Of a DNA stretch of 64,000 nucleotides, positions 1-13,930 are shown one piece after another. Location of the stretch: contig CP075495.1 of assembly GCA_021613535.1 (NCBI GenBank), forward strand, positions 2,170,001-2,234,000. Direction: 5' to 3'. Position numbers and translations under genes: made by a program. The stretch is from Adineta vaga. Its lineage: Eukaryota > Rotifera. Each line of letters begins with the position of its first letter. Position 1 is the stretch's first letter. The notes beneath the pieces were generated by a model. That model was not told the origin of the DNA. It saw only the letters and a program-made list of their open reading frames with translations, and made no database searches.

Positions 1-1384
1 GTCGACATATTGTTAGCTAGCGAATGCACATAAATGAAACAAATTGCATTGTAACCTATTCTTTTTTTTTCTTCTTATCTCAATAATGTTTAAGCATGTT
101 TTTTATGAATAGAGGTGATGTTGTTGTTTTTAATATTATTATCTGTTTCTCTTTCTCGTTCGACCAACGCACCATTGTTTAGGTAGACGTATATATTATA
201 GGAACAAATATTCAGTACATTCTCAAGTAGATTTTGATGCTGAATGTAATAACATTTGTTTCGTCATTGATTTGATAATACTCATTGTATATAAGGAACT
301 CTTGAGTATATTTGATCATCTGACTTTACCATACTTTCTTATCAACCAACAAACTTTTAGATATAGATTGATGATAAAACAGAAGTTTCTATTCATAGTG
401 CAACTCAATATGAATGATGTTCATTTCTTTCTGTAGGCAGTAAGTTAATTAGTTTTTATGTTGTGTCTGTTACCTGAAGAGCTATTTTTGATGAAGGAAG
501 TCGCTTTGTCATTAATTCTCAATTCATAAGTTGAAAAAGTCAATTATTTATTTATTACATGTCAGAGAAGAATTCTTTTGTGTCAATGTCATAGAAGATT
601 TTCGCCCGCATCTTTTTTCTTTATTACCACCATCTAGCTAAACTCACGGAACTCTGGAATGTACGTGACAACCTTTTCATAAATAATTCATTTTCATAGA
701 ATATCAACTAAGTATAATCAAAATGACGTGATACAATATAAAAACAGTATATCAACTATTCCATTTTTCCTAACAGAGGAAATTTTCTTCTTTATCATCA
801 CAAGAGCCTGACGAGAATTTTTAATGACAAGATTAACTACTTAATAATGCATCTTATTGTGGCCCTTTTGTTTTGCACATAGTGAGTGTGAAATAGAACA
901 GTAGTGCGCATGATTTATAAACCTACAAAGTCTTTAAACTATTTATAGATCCTTTCGATTTAGTTGAACAAAGTAAAGAATGTCTATTGATTGAATTATA
1001 TTCATTTTCACATTCTTCTATCTGTAGCAGTCTAAGTATGAGACGATTTCATTAGAAAAAAACGAAGGTTATGATGTTCTCTGTGATTATCACGATAAAT
1101 AGATGAAAAGAAAAGAGTGTATTTAATGAAGTTTTTTACTAAAAGTACACTTTATAATGATGAAAACGTGCATTTCCGTGCTATTAATTTAGAAAGAAGA
1201 CTTACGGAATCCTATATTTCTAACTATCTTTCTGTTTCTTATCGTTCTTTTTTTTTACCACTAATAGAAAAACCAAACAAATAGGCACACATTTTTAACA
1301 TCAGAGTTTTTTTCTTTTCTATTTCATAGTTTATCAAAGACAAGTTCGTTTATTTTATAATAAAAAAAGAAGAATCTTTTGAGT
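1..1384. other. Intergenic DNA downstream of thymidylate synthase
   Basis: AT-rich sequence with stops in all frames and no ORF of coding character. It holds the 3' flank of the minus-strand thymidylate synthase gene. I see no RNA gene or mobile element in it. Confidence 0.6.
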
Positions 1385-2630
<1,246 letters not shown>

Positions 2631-4722
2631 CTAGAAGAAATCACATAAATATATCTAATTAAGAAATAAAACAACATAGTAGCGTCATTTCATGGCAATA
2701 GATGTTAAAGGAACATAATTATAACAACAATAGATCGGAAATATTAATGTAAATAACCTAGAAATAGAATACATTATTAAATAGACCAAGCTGGAAATAC
2801 ACAGATGCGATATACGACACCTGTTTTTTATTCTATAGAAATGAACTAGTTAAGTATGTTTCTTTTTTTTCACAAATGATGTATGCATTATATTTCATCT
2901 GCCTGATAGTTCAAGTAGGGTAAAATAGAACATTGATGTGCTATTAGAAATTCATTCCCTATTATGTGTGACATTATTTCTAAATACTTGAGTTTCCATC
3001 TGAGAAATCTTCAAAATCAGAAAACGCGTAGAATTTTCTGTTGCATTTGATACAACTAGTGCTAAACGAAATAAGACACTTTATCGAGCTAGGAAAAGAT
3101 TAGCCTATTTCTTTCCGACTACTCGCATATATTAATATTTTCATATTCCATGTCGCGTTGATCAAAATTGTAAATAGTCTAATTGATTCATCGAAGGATC
3201 AAAATGAATTTATCCGTAAATATTTTGAAGGTAATGACAGCATAGGTAAATCTTCCGATGGGATATTTTGTAGTTTTTCTGATAAAAACTAATCATCATC
3301 ATCATTTCAGACAGATCCAATTTTTGAAATACGCATTGGTTGGCAACCTCGAGTACACCTGACGCATTTGAAAAATCATGTCTTGACAAGTAAGCAACAG
3401 ATAGCTATTGGTCCGTCAAAGTCAGCCGAGAGACTATATATATATCCGATTGTATCTCCATCAAAATCTTTTTAATCATTCAATTGATTAGTAGTTTTAT
3501 TTTCGATTTGTCTAGTAATGAAGACATAGAAAATATATCCGATCGTTTAAAATGAATTAATCATATTTCAATACCAAATTAGTTAGTCTGCCTATATACT
3601 GACTCATTCAATATATCTTTATTATAGGTGAAAAAAACACTTTTGTACTCATTAGAAACAATTACATAGGTTAAAAAAACGATTTATATATTTTATAAGA
3701 CTTTCAAGACAACGCGTGTTTTTCAAAAATTCGAATTAATTTCTCTAGAGCTCAATCTTAATAATGTGTGTTTATTCATATTTAACACAATCTATTCATA
3801 TCTATCGTATGAATTTGGCGCCTTTATCGATAATTTTCTTTTTATTCTTTCTTTCGTGCACTTCGTAATCATGTTTTCTTTTCATTGTTATCGAAGAATA
3901 GTACGTTAAATATGAAAGATCTCTTGAGTCTTTACATAGAACATACCGCGTACTTGTCGACCTAAGAGTTAGCATGATCTATTTATTCATCATCATTAAC
4001 TCTTGCACTAGACAACATTCGGAAGAATAATTCGAATATGACTCTTTTTTCTCTTTTTATTATTTGCTTGGTTGCACACAATCCACCCATTTCGTATCCG
4101 TCCGTTTTGTTTCTTGTCTTTCCTTTTTTTTTTGCATTTCTTCGTTTCTTTCACAACAACATATATTTCTTTTCTCTTTACCGGCAGTCAGTCTGTCTAC
4201 TAGTCAATGAGCGTGTTCGTCATGAAAAGAAAAAAGAATATCATTCTTTACGCTCACACTGTAGGTTTTTTAAGGAGAAAGAGTGAAAAAACGGGAGAAT
4301 AAAGGGATAAAAAGTCGAATAAGAAAAAAACTAACGCATTGCTGTTGTTATTGCAACTGACAATCTAACTACCGGTTTACATGCTTTCATCGATGGGGTA
4401 TGCTATTTATGAAAACGAATAATTAATCATACAATCGTCTTTGACTAACAACATGACTACTGTTTATCAAGATGTATGTTGATTTCTGGGTACATTTGAG
4501 GTTAATGAATAATATATGTTTAACTAATAATCGAATGATCATATTCTTGGGAAAACGATCATTGTTTAAGTTATTTCAAGTAAGATAAATTGAGAATAAT
4601 TTCATAACTATCGGTAAATTGTTTCGATACGTGTTTTCTTTTTCTTTCATTTTTATCATGTAATAAGTAGCGAAATATGTTTTTCTTTGCAGATATATTC
4701 GTCTTGATAGGAAATTAAAAAA
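2631..4722. other. Divergent intergenic region between TYMS and the serine-rich gene
   Basis: About 2.1 kb without a convincing gene. The left part is the TYMS upstream region. The right part should hold the promoter and 5' UTR of the plus-strand gene at 4723. A pyrimidine-rich acceptor (CTTTTCTTTGCAG) ends at 4692, about 30 nt before that ATG, and is either a 5'-UTR intron end or a trans-splice site. An 82-aa ORF at 4038-4286 is Phe-rich from T-runs and I do not count it as a gene. Confidence 0.55.
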
Positions 4723-7119
4723 ATGTACCTTTCGACTAATGATGAAGTACGTGATGTCGATATTGATGATAATCCCCAAGCACAGCAAACAAATATGACA
4801 CCTGCAACATTAAATGTAAGTAGTTGTTTTTAATTTTCCATGGAATTAATCTAAGAATATTCCATGTATTTTCTTTTTAGATGTCACCATCACCATCTCC
4901 ATGTTGTTCAACATTACTGGTCATTGATGATAATTCAAATTCTAATGACTCAACTGTAATTACAAATGACATTCCAATAAATATACCGTCACCAACTGCT
5001 CAAACAACTCATGTTCAAAGAACATCTTCTCCTCCGTTAGTGAGCGCGGGTAATTTGACCTTTAAATGCAATCTTTTTGTACTTAATAACCAGAAAATTC
5101 TTCTCTAAGATACAACAAATGACACACCTGAACAACAACGCCGTCGAAATTCATCCATTGCTAAATTACTCGGTGGTCAACCATTAAATAATCAACAATA
5201 TGAAGGTGAAATATATATTTTTTGTTCATCTATTTCTTCAAGTCGATTTGTGTTGTTATTTTTTTTAGAAATCAATCAACAAATTCTTGATAATCGATCA
5301 GCTCAAAATGTACCTAATAATAGTGATAATAAAACCGACGGTGAAATACAAAGATCACGAAGTTCTATTGCAAGAACATTATTAATGAATACAGGTATGA
5401 GATAAAAACTTCTCCATAGCTTAGTAATTTTTAATTTAAATTTAAATTTAGAACAAAATCAAAATACAACGACAAATCTAAATAAAGCTCGACCAACATC
5501 ACCAGGATTTTCCAAAGATTTTGAATATTTAATACGGCGAGAACTTGATATTGAACATGCACCGTCAACACTTCAGCGAGATAGTAAAATTATTGTCATG
5601 TGTCTTGATAATTTCATGTCATTTTGTTTTAAAAATAGGCTCAAAACCAAGTGTTTTTCAGAATCTCAGCAGTATTCGTAATTCACCTGTTGAACCACAT
5701 TCACCAACAAATTCAAAATTAAAACGAAAAAGGTTTTTTTATCTACTTGTATGAATTTTTTATTTAGAATTCTTTCTTCTCTTTTTTTTTACTAGAGCAC
5801 TACCTAAGCAAACAATTCCGGTACCAACGACAACAAAAACTTCGAATAATCCTCCATTTAGTATTTCTGAACCATTCGAATTAGATTCATCTGGTCCTTC
5901 GCTTGCTCCACCCATGAATCCCACAAATCATCATCGTTCACATCATCATCAGAATGAGTTATTTCATTTTAATGATATGCCTCGTCATCAGCGTCGTCTA
6001 AGTCAACCACCATCACTAGTACAACAACAACAATATTCACTACCGATGAATAATTCCAATTTATATAATTATCAAAAAACAAATATCCCATTTTATGCAC
6101 AATTTAAAACTCATCATGACCGTTCATCTACAACACCATCTTCACCATTTAACTATGGTCGTTATCCTCGAACACCTGAACTAACATTACCAACACCTAT
6201 TTCGCCTTTATCAATGCATGCACCGTCACCTCCTGTTATATTACATCAAAGCATTGGAGCACCGTCTCGTAAAACTAAGGTAAATATTTGATGAAAGAAA
6301 AGAAAACCATATTTTTCTTCTTCAACTAAATATATCTTAAATTAATACAAGAGAAAAAAAGAGAAGAGTAGAAGAAAATTGTATCATAGACAAGACTTAA
6401 AAATAGTCTTTGTCATCATGAAATATGAAATTTCTATATAAATTCATGAAAAAGATATTTTTCTCGTTGAAAACTGCACTTTTGTTTAAAACTTAAATAT
6501 TTATTCAAGTACTATGAAGAATAGATCCATTTAAACGTTGCAAGAAACAACACTATTATCATGTCATGATTATACTTACAGTAAAGAACAGAATTAGTTT
6601 AAATAAGAATTAAAATATCAATTTCTCGTACTTACAAAGTACTAAGTCTATTTATTAGATATATATTTTGTATTGATACAAAAGTTTCATAAATTACATA
6701 CTTGAATTCTTTGAAGAAATATGAATTTCCATATTATTATTCGATTGTATATGACAATTTACTATGTTTTATATAAATATAAATAAACCGATTTGAATTC
6801 AGTTCATTGAACTGGAAAACATCTTCGCGGTTAAATCAAAACTAATAATAATATGTTTTTTTTTATAAACATTGATAAATTTCAAACGATTTCTACTTCT
6901 TCTTTTCCTTTCGTTTAGACAATATCTAATCGACCAGATATTTTTGATATTCCAATGCAACGATCGTCTTCAAATACATCATATCAATCGAATGCTTCTT
7001 TATCATCCACATCATCATCATCATCATCATCCTCTACAACATCGGAATATTGTGCACCATTAAAAAAGCGTTTGCTTCAATCGTATAAGAATGAGCAACG
7101 GCCTTCATCTTCCTCGTGA
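4723..7119 (+). CDS. Serine-rich low-complexity protein of unknown function
   Basis: I do not recognise the family. Eight exons join in phase: 4723-4815, 4881-5049, 5110-5205, 5269-5394, 5452-5583, 5639-5732, 5796-6279 and 6919-7119. They give 464 aa. The protein is mostly disordered: Ser/Pro/Asn/Thr-rich N-terminus, His/Gln-rich middle, poly-Ser tract near the end. Two related short motifs occur, RRNSSIAKLLGG and RSRSSIARTLL, each at the start of its own exon. The C-terminus contains a basic patch, APLKKRLLQSYKNEQR, that could serve as a nuclear signal. The last intron is long (639 nt). Low complexity plus repeated basic-Ser motifs suggest a regulatory or scaffold protein, but that is inference. 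It converges on the SNAPC4-like gene. Confidence 0.75.
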
Positions 7120-7394
7120 TTATTTCATAGTTTTTGTTTTGTCGTTTTTAAACTACCAGGAAGACGTAAATCTCATTCGAATAATCAATCGAAAGATTGG
7201 CGAGAAAGAGAAAATTTCTTGATATGTATTTTTGTCTTAATCTTTGTTTTTGTTTAATGTATATACTCATTTGGATTTCAAATGTCTTAAATATAGACGA
7301 GATTATACATACAAAAGAAAATATAGTGTCTTTCTATCACACATTATTCACAAATTTAGAATATATATATATTTCATTGACAGTCACCGTCGTT

Positions 7395-9388
7395 TTATTG
7401 AATTGAGGAATTAGATTCAGATTGTTTACGAATTCGTCTACGTTGATTAGTTGATCGTTTAGAAGTCTTCTAGAAAAGAAATATTTTATTGCAATTTGAA
7501 AAATGAGTATATTTTAAAACATACTTTAGTATTTGTTCGTTTGGGTTTATCAGTGGATTGAGCTTTTATCAATTGAAAATATCGTTGACGACATTTTACA
7601 GCTGATCGATTTGGTAAGTGATTAGCGGCTAATATTGCCCAACAAATAGGCAATGTTTGATTGCTTTGTTGAAGTAAAATAGCATCTTCTTCTGGTGTAA
7701 ATGAACTTTTTTCTACATCAGGATTAAGATATGTCCAAACATGAGTTGTTTCACGTATACAACGATCACCGAGTAAATAAGCCGCATGTGATACACAAAA
7801 ACGATAATCTTTTACTACTGAACAACGATGTTTATACATTGATAAAAGATATTCTTTTTCAGGTTTTGTAAAACGTCTAAAAACAAAAAACAAACTATAA
7901 ATCGACTTATTCTTGACATAAATATTATTCATCTCGGTACATGCTAGTCGATGAATGTACTTCAAATAAAAGTTGACAGTTTTAGTCTTCAATTGTAAAG
8001 AAATTACATTCGATAGACTTATTAAAAAATGTAAATATGTTTTAATCATGCACATAAAAAAAAATCTTCGTTGACTATCATAATTCACTTCGAATAGAGT
8101 GATGTCTTATTAATTTAAATACATTTAATAGATAATAGAGGATTAATTTGAATAAAATCCATGACATTCTTCTAATAGAGTGCAAGAAAGGAAATATAAT
8201 TTGATGAATTATAAAATTTATAATGAGTTTTTTTTCTAGATTTTCACATGAATTAATGTACTTATAATTAAATATATATATACATATTTTTAATAGAACT
8301 TTATCTTTAAGCACATACATTGAATATATATATCAATTCTTAATTTCCGTTTGAAGATATATGTAATCAAAATAAGCATTTTAGTGCAACTTTCTTTTTC
8401 CGGGCAAAATTTTCTCGACTTACACACATGAGTTTCGTAGAAATGTTATTATTTCAATCGCAATCTATATCTTACCGTTTTGCATGTAATTTATTTGCAT
8501 TTGTCATATATCGTCGTGCACACATAAATGCTGATTTTTTCTTCTTCTAAAAAAATATAATACTTAGACTTGTTTGATTCTCTAGTTCATTGTTTTAAGA
8601 TGATTTACTTGAAGTAATTCATGTTGAGCAATTTCATTCCATTTACCATCACCATGTTGTTGAACTAATTGATTTAAAACTTTATCTTCTTCATCTGTCC
8701 ATGAACTATTGATACCATATTGACATCGATGAATCCAAATACGTTTTAAAGAATATTCATCAAAATATTTAAAACCACCTTTACTTCGCATTCGTGTTGT
8801 AATTAATTTCCAATCAATTTGATCAATTAAAATATCTTTTGAATTTCCACTTAACTCATATAATCGATTGACATCAATAGTTTTTATCATTGCTTTAACT
8901 TCATAGACTTTCTTTCTTAGATCTTCTTTTCTTCGTTCATTTTTACTTTGTCGTTCTTCTTCATTATACAATTCAAGTTCAAGCCAATTTAATACTATTG
9001 TATGCATATTTTCACCAACTAATGGATAAAGTATACGAAAAAATTTTTCATTTAAAAATTGATCATGTCGCCATTGACATATTGTTACTGATGATGGTGT
9101 TAATGATCGATCAGGAAATACTGTAGCATCAAAATCATCTTCATTAACATTATATGAGGGAACTTTGACAGGCGTTGATGTATTAAAATAGATTTCGTTT
9201 TCTTCAATATTATCATTTAATAATAATAATGCTCGTTGATAACAATTATTGAATGCCGATGTTAAAATAGGTGTGTTCTTGGATGATGATGATGATGCAA
9301 GTAAATCATAGGGGTTAATATCATCATGAATTGTATAATTATTTGAAGGACTGTTCGTACTAAATATAGAAGAAACTGTTGAAGTCAT
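7395..9388 (-). CDS. SNAPC4: SNAPC4-like Myb-domain protein (snRNA-activating complex)
   Basis: Four exons (9388-8609, 8546-8476, 7876-7525, 7469-7395) join in phase to 425 aa. Residues around 205-400 carry successive Myb/SANT-like repeats. One starts SSWTDEEDKVLNQLVQQHGDGKW, is followed by SAFMCARRYMTNAN, then a FTKPEKEYLLSMY unit and a last SFTPEEDAILL unit ending NRSAVKCRQRYFQLI. The degenerate repeat before the first canonical one (DWKLITTRMRSKGGFKYFDEYS) and the order of repeats match SNAP190/SNAPC4, which binds the proximal sequence element of snRNA promoters. At 425 aa it is far shorter than the vertebrate protein (about 1,470 aa) and lacks its long C-terminus. The last 25 residues are basic. 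A generic Myb-family factor is the alternative. Confidence 0.8.
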
Positions 9389-9787
9389 GGATATTCATAA
9401 GATAAAGGAAAAGAGACGAAACGAAAGAATTTTGAATTACGAAAACAACATTGAAAGGAAAGAAATATTTTTCAATAGAGAAAAATTTGATTGGATAACA
9501 TATGTCACCAATAAACGATAGATGAATTTAAAACGTCGTATGAATTTCTTTTTCAGGAGAAAATTTGAAAAATTCTGATAATAAAATAAAAAATCTTTTT
9601 TTTTATAATTTAATTTGATGTCTTCGATGATAAATGTATATGATAGGTCAACTATCTAACACCACCTGGATAAATGAGTATACCATAATGCAGATGCACA
9701 TGTGGAAGATGATTGTTCACTTCTTCGTCGATTATTACTATCTGATTAAAATAATTCATTGTCAAATTTAGATAGAGACTTTCTAGA

Positions 9788-12248
9788 ATGACTTTGTATC
9801 CATTAATATTGACGATCTGTTGTTCGATTCTTTATGTATTTGCTTATACTGATCCATCTGAAGTTAATCCACAATTAGTGAAAAGATTTGAATATAAATA
9901 TTCATTCAAAGGCCCTCATCTTTCATTTAAAGACGGAACTGTACCATTTTGGACATTTGGCGGAAGTAAATTTTCTTTTATGAGAAGAAATTAACTTCTA
10001 TTGAACGTATATTTTTGTTTTTATTTAGGTGCAATTGCAAGCGATGAACAAGTGCGTGTAACACCATCGATTCGTAGTCAAAAAGGTTTGCTGAAAAAAA
10101 ATCTGGAAAAAGTTTTGATTTATCTTTATTGTCAGGTTGGATCTGGAGTAAAAATCCATTGGTAGCTGATAATTGGCTTCTCGATGTTAAATTACGTGTC
10201 ACAGGACGCGGTCGCGTTGGTGCTGATGGAATGGTAAGAGAATGATAATGATGATAGAAACAGAGCGATGTCAATTTCTATGTTTATTATTCTTTTGTTT
10301 AATTAGGCTATTTGGTTTACAGAAAAGGCAGGTGTTGAAGGTACTGTTTTCGGTTCAAATGATCAATGGAATGGATTGGGTATCTTTTTGGATTCATTTG
10401 ATAATGATGCATTGGTAAGTTATTCGAATGAAAAGAATTGTTGTTCTTCGACTAAGTATAAGTGAAAATTCTTGTTCTTAATTACAATCCAAACTTTTTC
10501 TATATTCATTTATATTGCAGAGTGTTTCACTTGTAAGTTAACAGTTGTACACATATTTCTTTCTTGTTTCTAACGTATCCATGTTGTTCAATATTCATCT
10601 AGTGATTCTTCGTTGTATAATTTAGACTATTATATATATCTTGTAATGAATAGTCATAACGAAGTAGTAATCCCAACATGATGACTTCGATATAGAAATC
10701 ATAATATTTGGAATACAAACGAACTAATATAACTTTCGTTTTCTTTCTTTTTAGCAAAATAATCCGATTATTGCTGTTATGATAAATGATGGTACTAAAG
10801 TTTATGATCATCATAATGATGGTAGTAGTCAAATTCAAGGCAGTTGTATTCGAGATTTTCGAAATAAACCATTACCAGTTCGACTTAGAATTGAATATGT
10901 CAATCAAGCATTATCAGTAAGGAAAAGAATGATCAGATTTTTTTAAATATTTTATTATGGTTCTCTTCTAAAGATTTATATCAATAATGGAATTTCACAA
11001 GATGATAATGCATTCGAATTCTGTACACGTGTCGATCGAATTCAATTACCAAAAAGTGGCTATCTTGGTGTGACAGCAGCTACGGGTGGTCTTGCTGATG
11101 ATCACGATGTTTTAGAATTTTTAACAAATACCTATTCTGATCGACAATCTTTAGCAGAAAATAATGCAGCTAGTGATGAACAAGCAAAAAAATATCAAGA
11201 AGAATATGAAAAATATGAACAAGAACTTAAACAACAACAAGCTGAGTATGTAACAAAGATGATATTTAGAATTTTCTCGAATGATTTCAAATGTATATTA
11301 GTTATCAAAAATCTCATCCAGACGCTACAACACGAGTGAATGAACAACAAATTGTATGTTTTTTTCTTAACAGTATAGAAGAATATATATATATATATAT
11401 TTGTTGTCTACTTTTAGTATGAATCAGAATATGATCGGGAATTTCGTGTTATCTTAGAAGGTCAAGATCAAATTCGATTATCATTAACAGGTCTTGATCA
11501 TAAAATGGCTGAACTTTTGGGACGTATCGAACGATTGTCAACAGCGGGTAGCGGACAACAACAAATTGCTGGACAAGCTCAAGTAATAGATTATTCTATA
11601 AGATATATGTCTCTAAAAATCTTTTTTTAGGGTGGAGCTGGTATTGCATCAGGTGTTCCATCAGATGTTGCACGAATTCAAGATATCAATCGTGTAATTT
11701 CTGCTAATACTGATATGACACGTACTATTCAAAGTTTTTCGTAAGTACTAAAAATAATTTTGTTTGTTCAATCAGAAATTTTCTGTTAATTAGACAAGTT
11801 TTAACTGATCTTCAACAAAAAGTCAATTATCTTCAATCAAAAGTTGGTAATCAACAACAAGCAAGTGGTACAGGTCATCAAGCAGTAGGATCGAATACTG
11901 ATCCTGCTATATTAAATGAACTTCGTGATACAATTCGTCAAATTAAATCAGAAACAAATACACTTCTAAATAAACCAGTATTGAAACATTTCCTTTTTCT
12001 TCTGTACATTGTTTTGATTTTTTTCTTTAGAATACTCAAGTCAAATGTCCAACCGTTGCTGGTATTAGTGATTCATCATGTTTAGGACCGTATACATTCT
12101 TCTCAATGATTGCTTTACAAATTGTCGCAATAATTGGTTATTTGACATTTAAGTAAATTGAATCTTTGTTCTTAGTTTTTATTTTCAACAATAAACTTTA
12201 TTTACTTGTAGAAATCGTCGCGAACAACTTTCACGAAAATATTTGTGA
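9788..12248 (+). CDS. LMAN1: ERGIC-53 / LMAN1 L-type lectin cargo receptor
   Basis: A cargo receptor that carries glycoproteins from the ER to the Golgi. It has a signal peptide (about residues 1-19), an L-type lectin domain with WIWSKNPL, GLGIFLDSFDND and VMINDGTKVYDHHNDG (sugar and Ca2+ loops), and FRNKPLPVR. These are followed by a Gln/Glu-rich coiled coil, a transmembrane helix (FSMIALQIVAIIGYLTF) and a short tail ending RKYL, a dilysine-type ER retrieval signal of (K/R)KxX form. Twelve exons join in phase to 513 aa, against about 510 aa in human. A 12-nt candidate microexon lies in the only long intron (10415-10754). The ATG is one base after an acceptor-like CTTTCTAG. Confidence 0.95.
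10521..10532 (+). other. LMAN1: Candidate 12-nt alternative microexon in LMAN1
   Basis: Within the 340-nt intron between the DNDAL and QNNPII exons lies a 12-nt segment flanked by a pyrimidine-rich TATATTGCAG acceptor and a perfect GTAAGT donor. Inclusion would add Ser-Val-Ser-Leu in frame in the lectin domain. Human LMAN1 aligns without it, so it would be optional. Confidence 0.4.
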
Positions 12249-12710
12249 ATGGAATCTCCTTGTTTTTATGCATCTGTTTGGACAATGAAAGAACAAAATC
12301 GATACCACATCAAATATTACATGTCTTGTTTCTTTTTTCTTTTGTTAGTTGTTGTTTTTCTTTTAATTTTATCTAGGATTATATTTGTTTTATTAACAGT
12401 CAGAGAGCAGTAAGACAATTTGTCTTCAATCAAAGTAAAACTTGAGGAAGAGTGTGTATATCAAAACATATCTTCCTCAGTTACAATAGAATATCTAAGT
12501 CGTTTATTATCATTTAGAATCTCATATTAAAAACACTCGTTTATCTCTTTATTTTGTTGTTTGTTGTATTTAACTTATTTATTACATTTGTTTTTCTCGT
12601 GATTTATTTGTCAACATTAACAATAACCGTTTTTTTTTGCATGTGATTTGATGTTCTTTTTGGTTGCTCTTATTTAAATATATATGTTTGCTCATGATAG
12701 AACAAACGTT
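12249..12710. other. 3' flank of LMAN1
   Basis: AT-rich, T-run-rich sequence holding the LMAN1 3' UTR. No gene seen. Confidence 0.5.
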
Positions 12711-12917
12711 TCACTCTTCTATTAGATTATCATCAAGAAAATTCTCTGCATTCATTTGTTTCGTATGTTTATGTATATAAAATGATTGGTATGTGCCAGG
12801 TTTACGATTTGGTTGCATGTAAAATAAGATTATCCAGAAACAAGATATGAATAGAATTAGAATAGATGTAATACAAAGTAAAGTAAATGGAACGATAAGA
12901 AATCCAAATGATATCAT
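12711..12917 (-). CDS. Possible small single-pass membrane protein (68 aa)
   Basis: An intronless ORF with an N-terminal hydrophobic stretch (about residues 3-34, rich in Ile/Leu/Phe) followed by a hydrophilic tail beginning MQPNRKPGTYQSF and ending in acidic DDNLIEE. The clean split into one membrane segment plus a polar tail, and use of codons common in its neighbours, argue for a real small protein. No family is recognised, and an ORF of this size could arise by chance in AT-rich DNA. It converges on LMAN1. Confidence 0.4.
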   Translation of the reverse strand: MISFGFLIVPFTLLCITSILILFISCFWIILFYMQPNRKPGTYQSFYIHKHTKQMNAENFLDDNLIEE

Positions 12918-13155
12918 TTAGAAAAGGGCGCGAATTATGAATAGCAAATACAAGTAATACAGAAAATGGATCTATTTCTTTGTTATCTGACCTATATCAT
13001 CATATCTGTGCATCTTTTTTCATCATCATCTCATTGCATTTTACTTGCATACTGATAAAAAGATAACTATTTCATGCAACTGAAGAAAAAAAGACCGCAA
13101 GAAAGATATCGAATCATTTTTGAAATATTACTATTGAAAATAGACCGGAATAGAA

Positions 13156-13796
13156 ATGCTTTTGAAACTTGCAAGTATTCTTTTGTTAGTTGTGTTTATA
13201 ACTGTTAATGCCGATCTTCGAAGCACGTTAGTAGAAATTTTCTTCTCGAGTTCTTTTTTTTTCGCTTATCATTTATTGAAACTTTTAGTGTTTATGGATT
13301 GGTTGAAGCTCGAAGTGGTGTGAAATCAAACTGCTCATTATGGACATCTTATTTTGCAGCAAATGGCGTTGTTCGTTCACCCGTTGGATCAGCACCAATT
13401 GTTGGTACTGATGCGATTCAAAAACATTGCGATGCATGGAATCAAATTCTTGGTCCACAAGGCAATGGATGGTATCCGATGGAATTATGGTCAGGTAATA
13501 TGGAAGTATGTTGATTATACATGTATTTAAATGAGACTTCTATTCTCAATATGTTTATTTTGTTTCTTTTGAAAGACTGCTTTCGAAGCGACTATACGAG
13601 CTGTTAGTAAAGGTGGTTGTCAAATCAATTGGCGTGGTATTATTACAATTAAATTCGATAATATGGTAGGTATATGATCTTCTAGCTTTCTTCAGCTATA
13701 ATCTTAGCTATTTAGTTAAAAATTACGGAATGGAGTCATTATTATGATGATGATTTCATGGCACCACAATTGAAAGGTAAATGTCAATATCAATAG
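13156..13796 (+). CDS. Secreted SnoaL/NTF2-like fold protein
   Basis: Four short exons join in phase. Residues 1-19 form a signal peptide (LASILLLVVFITVNA core). The body has the layout of a SnoaL-like NTF2-fold domain: SLWTSYFAANGVVRSPVG with a PIVGTDAIQKHCDAWN helix, then GGCQINWRGIITIKF and LKITEWSHYYD. In that superfamily the Ala-Asn-Gly-x-Val-x-x-Pro-x-Gly loop lines a small-molecule pocket. Most NTF2/SnoaL proteins are cytosolic, so the export signal is notable. Substrate or partner unknown. About 150 aa, with the last exon ending soon after the final strand. Confidence 0.75.
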
Positions 13797-13930
13797 GTAA
13801 TACAATACAATTGATCGATTACAAGAATTATTCTAAGAAAAAAAGAAACTAATAAAACGAAATGTTGTTTTTTTTCATCCAATGCATTGATGTAATTTAT
13901 TACACAAATCAAAATAAATGTGAAAATTTT

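Noticed and set aside
4038-4286. 82-aa Phe/Leu-rich ORF
   Set aside because: T-run derived, lies in a divergent promoter region, no tail or motif of interest.
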